NCBI GenBank assembly: GCA_029938085.1
Contig: JAPYOS010000005.1
Span: 154,677-218,676 of the forward strand
From: Oceanospirillaceae bacterium
GTDB taxonomy: Bacteria; Pseudomonadota; Gammaproteobacteria; Pseudomonadales; Balneatricaceae
Direction: 5' to 3'
Length of the DNA: 64,000 nt
The notes below the pieces were generated by a model, which saw only the letters and a program-made list of their open reading frames with translations, ran no database searches and was not told the origin of the DNA. A program made the position numbers and the translations under genes. Below are positions 1-9,102 of the stretch, one piece after another; the first letter of the stretch is position 1; every line of letters starts with the position of its first letter.

Positions 1-189
1 GGCGAAAATGACGCTAAAGCGGATCGGATGCACATTAAGGTGGGAACTTTGGATGATGCCAACTGGTTTCATCCACAATGTAACGTGTGGGCTAGCAGTC
101 GTTTACCATCCACAGCCATCAACCCTGACGTTAAAGATTTTGCCACCATGCCTACACCGCCATCAAAAAATAACATTCTAGCCAGTTAG
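1..189 (+). CDS. C-terminal end of a GFA-family (glutathione-dependent formaldehyde-activating enzyme-like) protein, partial
   Basis: Frame 1 is open from the window edge to a TAG at 187-189, giving 62 residues. The segment reading VGTLDDANWFHPQ followed by NVWASSRLP matches the end of the GFA/CENP-V zinc-binding fold, in which a GTLDD stretch is followed by a histidine and a hydrophobic-W-x-S strand. The metal-binding cysteines of the family lie upstream, outside the window, so activity cannot be judged. Family members are usually about 130-150 residues, so roughly half is missing. The family call is recognition of a short tail and is moderately secure. Confidence 0.6.
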   Translation, partial: GENDAKADRMHIKVGTLDDANWFHPQCNVWASSRLPSTAINPDVKDFATMPTPPSKNNILAS

Positions 190-237
190 GAAATATTGGC
201 CAGCAAATACACCAATATTTCCTATTGGCCGGTTTTT
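188..237 (+). terminator. Terminator-like hairpin after the GFA-family gene
   Basis: A perfect 12-bp inverted repeat (188-199 with 212-223) begins inside the stop codon. A second, mutually exclusive 6-bp hairpin (212-217 with 223-228) is followed by CCGG and a run of five T at 233-237. The second hairpin is the more terminator-like because it sits close to the T run. The region from here to 490 holds no other gene I can support. Confidence 0.45.
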
Positions 238-490
238 AAACATATTCTCCCTTATTGCCAGCATAATTATCGGATTAGAAACAGGCATAGAAAATGCCTA
301 TCTATTTTTAAAAACAAGACCATAACTGTATGTTTTTATTATTAATTTTATTATTAATCTAGACTAAATAAGGTAGCCGATAGGAAACATAAAAAAGGTT
401 TTAGTTATATCACTATTGATTGTGGTTATGGCATTGACGGATGCCATTCTATGGTGCAAATTGTGGGCATAAACTTATGTGGATCGCATT

Positions 491-1762
491 ATGAGCGCAA
501 CAGAACAACAAAAACTCAACGATTTTATCGCCCAGCAACGACAACAATCGTGCTTCACAGGCTTCCCGTTAGAGGGCAAGCGTGTCATTGATATGTCTAG
601 CGTAGTGGCTGCACCCTATTGTGCGGCATTATTAGGTGACGCGGGTGCCGAAGTCATTAAAATAGAAAACCCAATGGCGCCAGACGCGCTGCGTGGCTGG
701 GGTACTCATGCAGAAACCGGTATCGAACCTTACCATGCGTATATTGGTCGAAATAAACTTCCCGTCACCCTTAATCTTAAGTCTGAAGCCGGCAAACAAG
801 CCTTCTTGGACCTGATTAAATCGGCCGATGTGCTGATTGAAAACATGCGCCTTGGGGTCATGGATCGTCTTGGTCTGGACCACGACTCACTCCTTAAGCT
901 AAACCACGGCTTAGTGATTGGTAAAGTGTCCGGCTACGGTATGACAGGCCCTCACGCCCATCAACCTGGGTTTGGCACCTTAGCCGAAGCCTACAGTGGA
1001 TTTTCTTTTCTTAACGGTTACGAAGACACTGGCCCTACCAGCCCACCCATTGCACTAGCAGATTTAACCACCGGCATTCACCTCGCCTACGCCGTAAGCC
1101 TTGCCTTACACCAGAGCAAGCGTGGTGAAAGTGGCGGTCAAGTGGTGGATATCTCGCTTTACGAGCCCCTTTTTGGCTACTTAGGTGGCGAATTTATTAG
1201 TTATCAACTGACCGGCGAAATTCCACAATCCATCGGTAACGAGTTGCGTGCTGCGGCACCCAGAAACAACTACCAAACCAGTGATGGTTTATGGGTAGCT
1301 ATGTCCTGCTCTAACCAAAAAACATGGGAACGCTTAGCCGAAGTCATGGGCCAACCAGAATTGATCCGTGACCCACGCTTTAAAACTAACAACGACCGCA
1401 TACAGTCCGACAGCCGGGTGGCCCTAAACGCCATTATCAAGGCTTGGATGTTAGAAAAAACCAACCAAGAAGCCCTTGATCTGTTCCGTAAAGAAGGCAT
1501 TACTGCGGGGCCGATTATGTCCATGAAAGAAATTGACGAAGACCCTCATTACGAGGCAAGAGGCAGCATAGTGAGCATGCAAGATCCAGCATCGGGTGTG
1601 ACTATCAAGATGCCAGATGTGCCGTTTCGAATGGGCGATAATTCTGCAGCTAACAAAAAGTCTAAAATGCGTTTTCCAGGCTTACCTATGGGTTCGGCCA
1701 ACCAAGTGGTGTACCGCGACTTACTAGGCTACAGCCAAGAGCAAATTGACCAATTAGGCTAA
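491..1762 (+). CDS. CaiB/BaiF family CoA-transferase
   Basis: A 423-residue class III CoA-transferase, the family that moves CoA between carboxylic acids in the cytoplasm. The N-terminal stretch GKRVIDMSSVVAAPYCAALLGDAGAEVIKIE is the family hallmark (fewer than 20 residues per motif: VIDMSSVVAAPYC, then GDAGAEVIKIE). It is followed by GRNKLPVTLNLKS and by the loop DVLIENMRLGVMDRLGL, which normally precedes the catalytic aspartate region. Length is normal for the family. An upstream in-frame GTG at 479 adds four residues; ATG 491 is preferred, although neither has a strong ribosome binding site. The acid substrate cannot be told from sequence. It stands alone, its tail overlapping the convergent DUF1634 gene by 4 bases. 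Confidence 0.88.
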   Translation: MSATEQQKLNDFIAQQRQQSCFTGFPLEGKRVIDMSSVVAAPYCAALLGDAGAEVIKIENPMAPDALRGWGTHAETGIEPYHAYIGRNKLPVTLNLKSEAGKQAFLDLIKSADVLIENMRLGVMDRLGLDHDSLLKLNHGLVIGKVSGYGMTGPHAHQPGFGTLAEAYSGFSFLNGYEDTGPTSPPIALADLTTGIHLAYAVSLALHQSKRGESGGQVVDISLYEPLFGYLGGEFISYQLTGEIPQSIGNELRAAAPRNNYQTSDGLWVAMSCSNQKTWERLAEVMGQPELIRDPRFKTNNDRIQSDSRVALNAIIKAWMLEKTNQEALDLFRKEGITAGPIMSMKEIDEDPHYEARGSIVSMQDPASGVTIKMPDVPFRMGDNSAANKKSKMRFPGLPMGSANQVVYRDLLGYSQEQIDQLG

Positions 1763-2127
1763 TAAAAAGCGTAAGCAGTCACCGCTGCGATCAATACCGC
1801 ATTTGCCGCCCCAAACACCGCCACCAACCGATATCCCGTGCGCCAGAGGTTGGGTAAACTCACCATTATCGCCGGCACCAAACTGACAATAGCCAGTGTC
1901 AGGCCAATTAATATCACACCGTCGGCCGACATGGTTTGCATATTCAAGGCTAAGGGCTGGCCTTGCAAGACTCGTGTAAACTGCTGCTCTACTGGCGTTA
2001 CTGTCCAGCCTAAGCCCAACGCCAGTACGCTACCGAGGAGCACAATAATGGCACCAGCAATGGTACACCAATACACGGTGACCCCATAAGCCAAGCCGCT
2101 GTCATAGTGTTGATTAGCCTGCATCAT
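1759..2127 (-). CDS. DUF1634 family membrane protein
   Basis: A 122-residue protein with three predicted membrane segments (around residues 18-42, 65-90 and 98-121). The pattern matches DUF1634, a family of small membrane proteins that is commonly encoded next to TauE/SafE permeases. It overlaps the upstream permease gene by four bases (ATGA-type junction), so the two are translationally coupled and probably act together. Its function is unknown; an accessory subunit of the permease is inferred from context only. Confidence 0.75.
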   Translation of the reverse strand: MMQANQHYDSGLAYGVTVYWCTIAGAIIVLLGSVLALGLGWTVTPVEQQFTRVLQGQPLALNMQTMSADGVILIGLTLAIVSLVPAIMVSLPNLWRTGYRLVAVFGAANAVLIAAVTAYAFY

Positions 2128-3149
2128 AATATTAGCCCCACCTCTACCGCCGTTAAACCCGCTATGCCGCGGTGAATTAATTTTATTGCAGTGAGCAGTA
2201 ACATCGCAATCAACAGCCGCCTTACAACCCTCACCTTAACGTGGGCTAACAAATGTGCGCCCAGTATGCCGCCTGCGACTTGGCCTAACATCCAAGGCGC
2301 TACCAGCAAGGGTACTAAGGCGCCGTACACAATGTAGGGCCAGATAGCCGCAGCGTTGCCTATAGCCAACAACACCCCGCTAGAGGCCGCTGCAGCTTTG
2401 AGTGGTACAGCCATGACAAGGTTGAGAACGGGCACCATGGCCCAACCGCCACCTAAGCCAAAAAAGCCGCCAATAAATCCAACCAAAACAAATAAGCCAA
2501 TAGCCCAGCCCAAACGTTGCACCTTATAACTAACGTGGCCATTTAAAGAACTTTCGTAATAGCTCATGTCCAAACTTAATATGGCTGCCAAGCCTGTGCT
2601 TGGCTGTGGTTTGGGGTAGTCATTACGACCGCCGCCGCGGATGAATACGTAAGCCACACCCAGCAACAACAAACCTAACAATAAACGCACCAAAGCATCG
2701 GCGCTGGCACCCATCGACGCCGCTAAATGAAATGCCGCCATCGCGCCTAGCACGCCCCCGATAATGGTAGGTAAAGCACAGACATACACCAACCGAATAT
2801 CCACCAAACCGCGTTTAAGTAAAGGCGCGGCAGAGATCAGACCGCTGAACATGGCCACCACCAAACCAGTGGCCCTCACCACCAAGGTATCAATAGAAGT
2901 GAAACCCAAGACAATGGGGGTAAAAATGACGCCACCGCCGATACCGGCCACCACGGCGACGATGGCAATCACCAGAGACAGTAGAAAAGAACCTAAAGTG
3001 AGCCCCACAAGTGCAGCTAAGCTAAGGCTAAGGTCGGGCGGGTAAGATACAAGCAATGGCACCAAGCCAAAACCTACAAGTGACACAATAATTAATAAGG
3101 TGAGTTCAGGAACTCGTACAAATATAGACATATAAACTGCGGCCGCCAT
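2124..3149 (-). CDS. TauE/SafE family (sulfite/organosulfonate exporter-like) permease
   Basis: A 341-residue integral membrane protein with about eight hydrophobic segments and the two internal-repeat motifs of TauE/SafE: GIGGGVIFTPIVLGF in the first half and GGFFGLGGGWAMVPVLN in the second. The family exports or imports small anions such as sulfite, sulfoacetate or other carboxylates and sulfonates; the substrate here is unknown. The start at 3149 is ATG; a second in-frame ATG six codons later is possible. It heads a two-gene operon with the DUF1634 gene. A second, shorter TauE protein lies at 48766-49509. Confidence 0.88.
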   Translation of the reverse strand: MAAAVYMSIFVRVPELTLLIIVSLVGFGLVPLLVSYPPDLSLSLAALVGLTLGSFLLSLVIAIVAVVAGIGGGVIFTPIVLGFTSIDTLVVRATGLVVAMFSGLISAAPLLKRGLVDIRLVYVCALPTIIGGVLGAMAAFHLAASMGASADALVRLLLGLLLLGVAYVFIRGGGRNDYPKPQPSTGLAAILSLDMSYYESSLNGHVSYKVQRLGWAIGLFVLVGFIGGFFGLGGGWAMVPVLNLVMAVPLKAAAASSGVLLAIGNAAAIWPYIVYGALVPLLVAPWMLGQVAGGILGAHLLAHVKVRVVRRLLIAMLLLTAIKLIHRGIAGLTAVEVGLIL

Positions 3150-3239
3150 TAGCTGCGGATAAATTTAATGCCTATATTAGCCCATTCCTCTTATAACTAA
3201 TAATAATTAAAATTATATTTGTTATTACTTTTTAATATA

Positions 3240-5693
3240 TCAGTCAGGGTCAAGTTTAACCGATGTGGAATGGGTATGGAAAAACTCCATCAACCCCATC
3301 ATTTCAGCAGATTGCTGACTCATAACATCGGTGGCTGCAGCCGTTTCTTCTACCTGAGCTGCATTTTGTTGCGTAACTCGGTCCATTTGATCAATCGCCT
3401 GATTAACTTGCAGGATGCCGGTGGATTGCTCCTTGCTCGCACCCGCTATTTCAGTAACGATACCGCTCACCTGCGCGATAGATTCAACAATTTCGGTCAT
3501 CGACACAGCAGACTTCTGCGCCAAGTGGGTACCGCCTTGGATTTTGTCTACGCTGTCTTCAATCAACAGCTTAATGTCTTTTGCTGCTTCGGCACTGCGT
3601 TGCGCCAAGTTGCGTACTTCTTGAGCCACCACTGCAAAACCTCGGCCTTGCTCACCCGCTCTAGCCGCCTCGACGGACGCATTGAGCGCCAGCAAGTTAG
3701 TTTGGAAGGCAATATCATCAATCACACCCACAATTTCAGCAATTTGAGTACTACTGTCACTAATTTCTTGCATGGCTTTGGCCGTTTGTTCGGCCACTGC
3801 ACCGCCGGCACTAGCGGCAGCACTGGTGGTTTGAGCAATGTCATCGGCCTGCCCTGCGCTGTCGGCGTTTTGCCGCACTGTGGCCGTCATTTGCTCCATG
3901 CTGGCTGCCGTTTCTTCTAAGCTACTGGCTTGTTCGGTGGTGGACTCGCTCAAACTAATATTGCTGTTGGATATTTCTTTAGAGCGCATGCTTATTTCTT
4001 CGCCTGCACTTCTTATTTTGGTTACCGTCTCGTTAAACTTACTTAAGGTGGCCGTCAAAGACGTTTGTAATTGCGCATACTGGCCTTTGTAATGCCCCTC
4101 CATGTTAACGGTTAAATCACCCTGTGCCATGGCCTCCAACACCCGTCGGGTTTCATTAATGGGTTCAACAACCGTGTCTAACATACGATTGATATTGGTG
4201 GCGACTAACAACTGGAAACCAGCAAAGGAAGTACTGTCTATACGGGCTGTCAGTTCGCCATCCGAGGCCCTAGAAATGAGGGTTTCTATCTGTCGCTCGG
4301 CATCAATTTGTTCGGTTAAGTCGTCCCACTCCAAAATACTGCCTAGGCGCACTCCCTCATCATTGATGACCGGATTAATTTCAATGGCAAAAGTGAGTGC
4401 AGCAATACCGACGTTGGAACGATAGGTTTCAGACAAGGCTGATACATTGTGAGGTTGATACGCCTCTCCGGTTAGAAGGTCGCTAAGCTGAGTGTGGATT
4501 AAATGATCAGCATCAAAAGCCAGTAAGTCTTGTTTAAAGTTAGCTTCTTCGGCCTTAAATTTATTCACTAGTGCGTGGTTGAGGTAAACCAAACGTCCTT
4601 CTGTATCAACCATCATTACACAGCCGCGCACACTATTTAAGGCCATACGTATTCTTAAGTTTTCGTCGGCGAGGGCACGCTCATGCTGGCGTATAGATAC
4701 ATTTTCTTGAGCGGCCTTCACAAACAAGGCAAAAGCACGGGCAATAGTGCCTATTTCATCCCTGCGTGTAGCCCCCGAAACCACAATGTCTAAATCACCG
4801 CGACTGGCCTTTTTCATGGCAAAAGCCAGTTGGCGCATGGGCAAGGTCAAACGCCGATACACTAACAAACTCAAAAATAACAACACCACAAAGGTACCCA
4901 CCCCAGTCCATTGATATATCTTTTGTTCAAATTGATTCCGCGCATGGGTTGATTGGACGGCTAACAATTGCGTGTTAGCGTCGAAGGTTAAGTTGATTAA
5001 GCGACTAATGTCTCGCAAAATATCACTCATGGCGCCCACGGCTAAATGAAATTCTTGTAGCTGGCCTGCGGTATCGTCTTTATTATTGTTTTTCGCCTTA
5101 AATAACAACTTGTTGTCCAAATAGCCTAAGGTCATGGCCGTCGATGCTGCATAACTGTCGTACAACCTGATCAGCAGGTTGAGCCGTTGTTGAAAGTGCT
5201 GGGCTTCTAACCACAACTTTAACTGCAACTGCTCCGACTCACTCTTTGAAGTACTCTCTTGCGCTGTTGCTGCAGCTTGGTCTGAGATAACTAGGTTTTG
5301 TTGCTCTAACGCAGTGATAAAGTGAGCGCCATGGCCTACTAATTTGCTCACATCTTCACCAACCATGGCCGCCGAGACTGTTAACGCTGCAGTATCCCTT
5401 TGCCTACTTAGCAGTAAGTTTTGCATATCCAAGGCAATTTGATAGAGGCTAAACTCTAGCTCTGCAAAATGGGCTATTTGTTGTTCAACTTCCGCAGCAA
5501 TGGCTTTTTGTTCGGCCACTAAGGTATTGGAATGAGATATTTCGGCGTCAAAATTTTTGTTGGTAGTTTGTAAGGATTGCCATGCAAAAAAAGACAATAA
5601 CCCTATGGGCAACAGCAACATAGCGATGGCTTGTACGCCAAATTTTATCTTTACTCTATAATGTGCCGTTTGCTGTTTTTTTTGAGCCTTCAT
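3240..5693 (-). CDS. Methyl-accepting chemotaxis protein with HAMP and PAS domains
   Basis: About 817 residues. A first membrane segment lies near residues 20-40, then a helical periplasmic sensor of about 220 residues, then a second segment near 262-282, followed by HAMP, a PAS-like domain (about 345-470, with [16 protein letters not shown]), a second HAMP-like stretch, and the cytoplasmic signalling domain. The hairpin tip, including [20 protein letters not shown] and [21 protein letters not shown], is conserved, so coupling to CheA/CheW is expected. There is no C-terminal CheR-binding pentapeptide. Start 5693 is chosen because GAGGG precedes it; an ATG eight codons upstream (5717) is also possible. 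No other chemotaxis genes are nearby, and the ligand is unknown. Confidence 0.9.
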   Translation of the reverse strand: MKAQKKQQTAHYRVKIKFGVQAIAMLLLPIGLLSFFAWQSLQTTNKNFDAEISHSNTLVAEQKAIAAEVEQQIAHFAELEFSLYQIALDMQNLLLSRQRDTAALTVSAAMVGEDVSKLVGHGAHFITALEQQNLVISDQAAATAQESTSKSESEQLQLKLWLEAQHFQQRLNLLIRLYDSYAASTAMTLGYLDNKLLFKAKNNNKDDTAGQLQEFHLAVGAMSDILRDISRLINLTFDANTQLLAVQSTHARNQFEQKIYQWTGVGTFVVLLFLSLLVYRRLTLPMRQLAFAMKKASRGDLDIVVSGATRRDEIGTIARAFALFVKAAQENVSIRQHERALADENLRIRMALNSVRGCVMMVDTEGRLVYLNHALVNKFKAEEANFKQDLLAFDADHLIHTQLSDLLTGEAYQPHNVSALSETYRSNVGIAALTFAIEINPVINDEGVRLGSILEWDDLTEQIDAERQIETLISRASDGELTARIDSTSFAGFQLLVATNINRMLDTVVEPINETRRVLEAMAQGDLTVNMEGHYKGQYAQLQTSLTATLSKFNETVTKIRSAGEEISMRSKEISNSNISLSESTTEQASSLEETAASMEQMTATVRQNADSAGQADDIAQTTSAAASAGGAVAEQTAKAMQEISDSSTQIAEIVGVIDDIAFQTNLLALNASVEAARAGEQGRGFAVVAQEVRNLAQRSAEAAKDIKLLIEDSVDKIQGGTHLAQKSAVSMTEIVESIAQVSGIVTEIAGASKEQSTGILQVNQAIDQMDRVTQQNAAQVEETAAATDVMSQQSAEMMGLMEFFHTHSTSVKLDPD

Positions 5694-5813
5694 AACCGCA
5701 AATCCCTCGAGCGACATTTCACACCACTGCCTGTGATGGTGTTTTGCAACTAAGGGTATGCCCCATGCGAGCGAATTCTGCCATTATGTAATTGTTTGGT
5801 TTTTGTACGCCCA

Positions 5814-5843
5814 CAAAAAAGGGCGACCTAAGCCACCCTTTTT
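5814..5843 (-). terminator. Rho-independent terminator of the proXWV operon
   Basis: An inverted repeat of 8 bp (AAAAAGGG at 5816-5823 with CCCTTTTT at 5836-5843) encloses a GC-rich loop that can pair further. On the minus strand the hairpin ends in a run of T, 15 bases after the proV stop codon. The A-run on the other side means it could also stop transcription in the opposite direction. Confidence 0.75.
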
Positions 5844-5858
5844 GATCAAACCAACCTG

Positions 5859-6905
5859 TTATCGATAGGTAACCTGGTCACCTTCATGACTTTCAGGGCG
5901 GGCAATACCACCGATCATGTCAGCCAGGGTAACCATACCAACGACTTCACCGTCACGGGTGACATTAGCGCTAGAAACATCAGCTTTAGACATAGCGGGC
6001 ATTGCGTTCTCTAAAATGGTGTCTGAGGCAAAAGACAAACCAGAATCCGATGAACCAGCCTCCATGACCGAGCTTACGTCCAATACGCGGGCACGGTTAA
6101 TGTCTTTAATGAAGTCACGTACGTAGTCATCTGCAGGGTCTAACACAATCTCTTGTGGTGAACCTTGCTGAATAACCGCGCCGTCTCGCAAGATAACAAT
6201 GTTGTCACCAATATTGAGGGCTTCATCTAAATCGTGGGTGATAAAGATAATGGTTTTGTGCAATTCTTCTTGTAAGTCCAACAAGATGGCTTGCATGTCC
6301 TTACGAATCAACGGATCCAACGCCGAGAAGGCCTCGTCCATCAGCAGAATTTCTGCATCGGTAGCCAAAGCACGAGCCAAACCTACGCGCTGCTGCATAC
6401 CGCCAGACAACTGGGCTGGGTAGTTTTCTTCAAAACCAGACAAACCTACTCGGTCAATCCACTTCTGTGAACGCTCTCGCATCTCCGCCTTGTCAATGCC
6501 TTTAATCTTAAGGCCGTAACTGACGTTGTCGATTACCGTACGGTGAGGCAACAAAGCAAACTTTTGAAATACCATGGACATTCTGTTGCGACGGAAGTCA
6601 CGCAACTCGGCGTCTGACATGGCTAATACATCTTCGCCATCAACCAATACCTGACCTGCGGTCGGCTCGATCAAACGGTTGAGGTGGCGAATCAAAGTTG
6701 ACTTACCAGAGCCCGACAAACCCATGATCACCTGAATGCGGCGTGCAGGGATGTCAATGTTAACGTTGTTTAGACCAAGTACGTGTTTATGGTCGGCTTG
6801 TAATGAGGTTTTAGTCGCCCCATCTTCAACCTTTTGCACCATACTTTCGCCCTTAGGCCCAAAAATCTTATATAGATTCTTAATAGAAACCTTAATATCA
6901 GGCAC
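5859..6905 (-). CDS. proV: Glycine betaine/proline-type ABC transporter ATP-binding protein
   Basis: A 348-residue ATPase of the ProV/OpuAA family that powers uptake of compatible solutes or other quaternary amines. Visible motifs are Walker A GLSGSGKST, Q-loop MVFQKFALLPHRTV, signature LSGGMQQRVGLARAL, Walker B ILLMDEAFSALDP and the switch histidine in FITHDLDEA. The C-terminal 80 residues resemble a CBS-type regulatory module, as in E. coli ProV. The GTG start at 6905 is chosen because AAGGAGG lies five bases upstream and because the protein then begins at the conserved first beta strand. A longer frame to 6965 would lie deep inside proW. It overlaps proW by 8 bases. Confidence 0.93.
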   Translation of the reverse strand: MPDIKVSIKNLYKIFGPKGESMVQKVEDGATKTSLQADHKHVLGLNNVNIDIPARRIQVIMGLSGSGKSTLIRHLNRLIEPTAGQVLVDGEDVLAMSDAELRDFRRNRMSMVFQKFALLPHRTVIDNVSYGLKIKGIDKAEMRERSQKWIDRVGLSGFEENYPAQLSGGMQQRVGLARALATDAEILLMDEAFSALDPLIRKDMQAILLDLQEELHKTIIFITHDLDEALNIGDNIVILRDGAVIQQGSPQEIVLDPADDYVRDFIKDINRARVLDVSSVMEAGSSDSGLSFASDTILENAMPAMSKADVSSANVTRDGEVVGMVTLADMIGGIARPESHEGDQVTYR

Positions 6906-7788
6906 CGTGGCCTCCTTGACGGTGCTTCTGCAACCGTTTGCCGTATTCTTGTGAAACTCGGTCAAATATTACGGCCAAGGCAACAATTGCCAAACCGTTC
7001 ATCAAACCCAATGCGAGGTACTGGTTAGATACAGCACGTAATACTGGTACACCTAAACCTTTAACGCCGATCATAGAGGCGATAACGACCATGGCCAAGG
7101 CCATCATAATGGTTTGGTTTACACCAGCAAAGATGTTGGGCAAAGCCAACGGAATCTGAACTTCAAATAACTTTTGTCGATAGCTAGAACCAAAGGCTTC
7201 AGCCGCTTCTAGCACTTCTTTGTCAACTAACCGGATACCCAAGTTAGTCAATCGTACAATAGGGGGGACAGCGTAAATACATACCGCAATAAGGCCAGGT
7301 ACTTTACCAATACCTAATAACATTACTACTGGAATCAAATACACAAAACTGGGAATGGTCTGCATAATGTCTAATACTGGCGTCACTACCGCTTGCATGC
7401 GGTTAGACCTAGACATAAGAATACCTAGCGGAATACCAAGGCCAATACACAAAGCCGTTGCCACCGAGATAATAGCCACAGTAGCCATGGTATCTTCCCA
7501 CATGCCAAACCAGCCGATGGTCAAAAATGATGCTACGGTACCCACTACAACCCAAATACTGCGTGCACCAAGCCATGCTAGGGCCGCAAATACTAAAATC
7601 ATAATAGGCCATGGTGTCGCAAGTAATAACTTCTCGAACCACACCATAAAGTGCATAAGAGGGTCGAAAAAGTTTTCGATCGCTTCGCCGTTTTCACGAG
7701 AAAAATCACGAAAGGCAAAATCGATGCCTTTTTTCAGATCTCGCAAACCTGTTCGCCCCATAGAGGGAAATTCGTCAAATAATTCCAC
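6898..7788 (-). CDS. proW: Glycine betaine/proline-type ABC transporter permease
   Basis: A 296-residue inner-membrane permease with a cytoplasmic amphipathic N-terminus (about 60 residues) and roughly six membrane helices. The EAA-type loop for contact with the ATPase reads EAAEAFGSSYRQKLFEVQIPLALPNI in part (EAAEAFGSSYRQ, then VQIPLALP). The segment before it, PPIVRLTNLGIRLVD, is characteristic of ProW/OpuAB. It is shorter than E. coli ProW because the long N-terminal tail is reduced. It is preceded by a strong hairpin that separates it from proX and overlaps proV by 8 bases. Confidence 0.93.
   Translation of the reverse strand: MELFDEFPSMGRTGLRDLKKGIDFAFRDFSRENGEAIENFFDPLMHFMVWFEKLLLATPWPIMILVFAALAWLGARSIWVVVGTVASFLTIGWFGMWEDTMATVAIISVATALCIGLGIPLGILMSRSNRMQAVVTPVLDIMQTIPSFVYLIPVVMLLGIGKVPGLIAVCIYAVPPIVRLTNLGIRLVDKEVLEAAEAFGSSYRQKLFEVQIPLALPNIFAGVNQTIMMALAMVVIASMIGVKGLGVPVLRAVSNQYLALGLMNGLAIVALAVIFDRVSQEYGKRLQKHRQGGHGA
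6911..6917 (-). promoter_or_regulatory. Shine-Dalgarno sequence that sets the proV start
   Basis: AAGGAGG on the minus strand, five bases before the GTG at 6905. It lies within the last codons of proW, so proV translation is coupled to the end of proW translation. Confidence 0.8.
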
Positions 7789-7810
7789 AATTATTCCTAC
7801 ACCTTTAAAA

Positions 7811-7847
7811 TTAAAAAGGCCTACTAGCAGGTTGCTAGTAGGCCTTT
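7811..7847 (-). terminator. Intercistronic hairpin between proX and proW
   Basis: A perfect 15-bp stem (7815-7829 with 7833-7847) with a 3-base loop, followed on the minus strand by TTTTTAATTTT. It lies in the 74-base gap after proX and before proW. It fits a partial terminator or a 3' stabiliser that makes the binding protein more abundant than the membrane subunits. Confidence 0.8.
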
Positions 7848-7862
7848 ACTTAAACCCTTAAC

Positions 7863-8867
7863 TTAGTTTAAGGATTTCTTGATCAAGTTGGCAGCTTGAA
7901 CGCCAACCCACTCAGTCCAAACATCTTCATACTCAAGCATGAATTCGATAGCAGCATCACCACCACTGGCTTGGTTGTCACCCATGTATACCAACATTGC
8001 GCCCATGGCGTCAGATGGGAATACACGTTTACCAAAGTAAGCAGCCGCTTTAGGATCGTTATTTTCCATGAACGAATCGGTAACGATTGTATTCACTTCT
8101 GAGAAGTTCCACGAAGAAGGCTGTGGATCCGCACACTCAGCTTGAGTTAAGCAGTTATCCCAGTGATCTTTGTCACCGAAAGGTACGCCCCAATCCAACT
8201 TAACCAAACCGTACTTACCAGCCAAAGCGGTAGGTGACCAGTAATAGCCTAACCAGTTGTTACCACGATCAGCAGCTTTAGCGATGGCGCCGTCTAAACC
8301 AGCGGCAGAACCTGGATCAACCAACAACCAACCTTTAGCTTCCATATCGAAGGCACGGAACAAGTTGTTGTTAGTTAACTGACAACCCCAGCCTGCAGGA
8401 CAACCGTAGAAAGCGCCTTTAGATGGATCTTCGTGATGTGGGAATAGTTCAGGGTGCTCAATTAGATCAACAACTGTCTTAATCTCTGGGTTGTTTTCTA
8501 AAGTGAAACCAGGTGCAAACCAGCCTTCACCAGCGCCAATGATTGGCATACCGTTAAGCTTATGCAAAGTACCTTCAGCAAGCGCAGCGCTCAATGGTGC
8601 AGTCAGTGAGTTAGTCCATAATTCTGGAGCTACATCAGGCACGCCTTTAGTATTCATAGAAGCGAAGGTGGTCATGGTAGCACCAGGAATTAGCTCTACA
8701 TTACAACCGTAACCTTCTTCGAGGATGATTTTGTCTACGTTAGCCATAAACTCGGCAGATGCCCAGTTCATTTCTGCAATAGTTACATCGCCACAGGCAG
8801 CAACTGCGCCTTGTGACATGGCCGTGGCAACGCCAGCTAGGGCCAAACCTTTAACAAACTTATTCAT
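7863..8867 (-). CDS. proX: Glycine betaine/proline-type ABC transporter substrate-binding protein
   Basis: A 334-residue periplasmic binding protein of the OpuAC/ProX family. A signal peptide covers about residues 1-23 with an AVA-A type cleavage site, followed by CGDVTIAEMNWASAEF, a typical first strand of the fold. Several tryptophans (for example in NWLGYYWSPTA, DWGVPFGDKDHW) could supply the aromatic cage for a trimethylammonium group. Length is normal. The start has GGAG nine bases upstream. It is first in the proX-proW-proV order; its true ligand (glycine betaine, choline, proline betaine or another) is not settled by sequence. Confidence 0.93.
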   Translation of the reverse strand: MNKFVKGLALAGVATAMSQGAVAACGDVTIAEMNWASAEFMANVDKIILEEGYGCNVELIPGATMTTFASMNTKGVPDVAPELWTNSLTAPLSAALAEGTLHKLNGMPIIGAGEGWFAPGFTLENNPEIKTVVDLIEHPELFPHHEDPSKGAFYGCPAGWGCQLTNNNLFRAFDMEAKGWLLVDPGSAAGLDGAIAKAADRGNNWLGYYWSPTALAGKYGLVKLDWGVPFGDKDHWDNCLTQAECADPQPSSWNFSEVNTIVTDSFMENNDPKAAAYFGKRVFPSDAMGAMLVYMGDNQASGGDAAIEFMLEYEDVWTEWVGVQAANLIKKSLN

Positions 8868-8961
8868 TTACTACTCCGTTATTATAATTAGATGGGTATA
8901 TCTTTAAGCGGTGGTAAAAAATAACAAAACACAGCCTCAACCACAAGGCCAGTATGGCAAA

Positions 8962-8988
8962 CGCCTAGGGCAAAATGCCCTTTTGGCG
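8962..8988. terminator. Hairpin between the DUF1989 gene and proX
   Basis: AGGGCA and TGCCCT (8967-8972 and 8976-8981) form a perfect 6-bp stem with a 3-base loop, extended by CGCC and GGCG outside. No long T run follows on either strand, so it may be a weak terminator for the minus-strand DUF1989 gene or a regulatory structure ahead of proX. Confidence 0.35.
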
Positions 8989-9102
8989 CAGATTGACAAG
9001 TCGATGCCGTACAGAGTTTACTTTGGTATACCATAATACACAACGATTGATATCCACTTTACTTGCCGGTTTATCACAGCAAAAACCACACCAGCTCAAG
9101 CA

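Noticed and set aside
3219..3920. A 233-codon plus-strand frame antisense to the chemotaxis receptor
   Set aside because: It lies opposite the highly conserved signalling domain of the receptor and has no family features of its own.
8880..8886. A TATAAT on the minus strand just before proX as its promoter
   Set aside because: It lies about 13 bases from the start codon, almost on the ribosome binding site, with no good -35 box; likely chance in AT-rich sequence.
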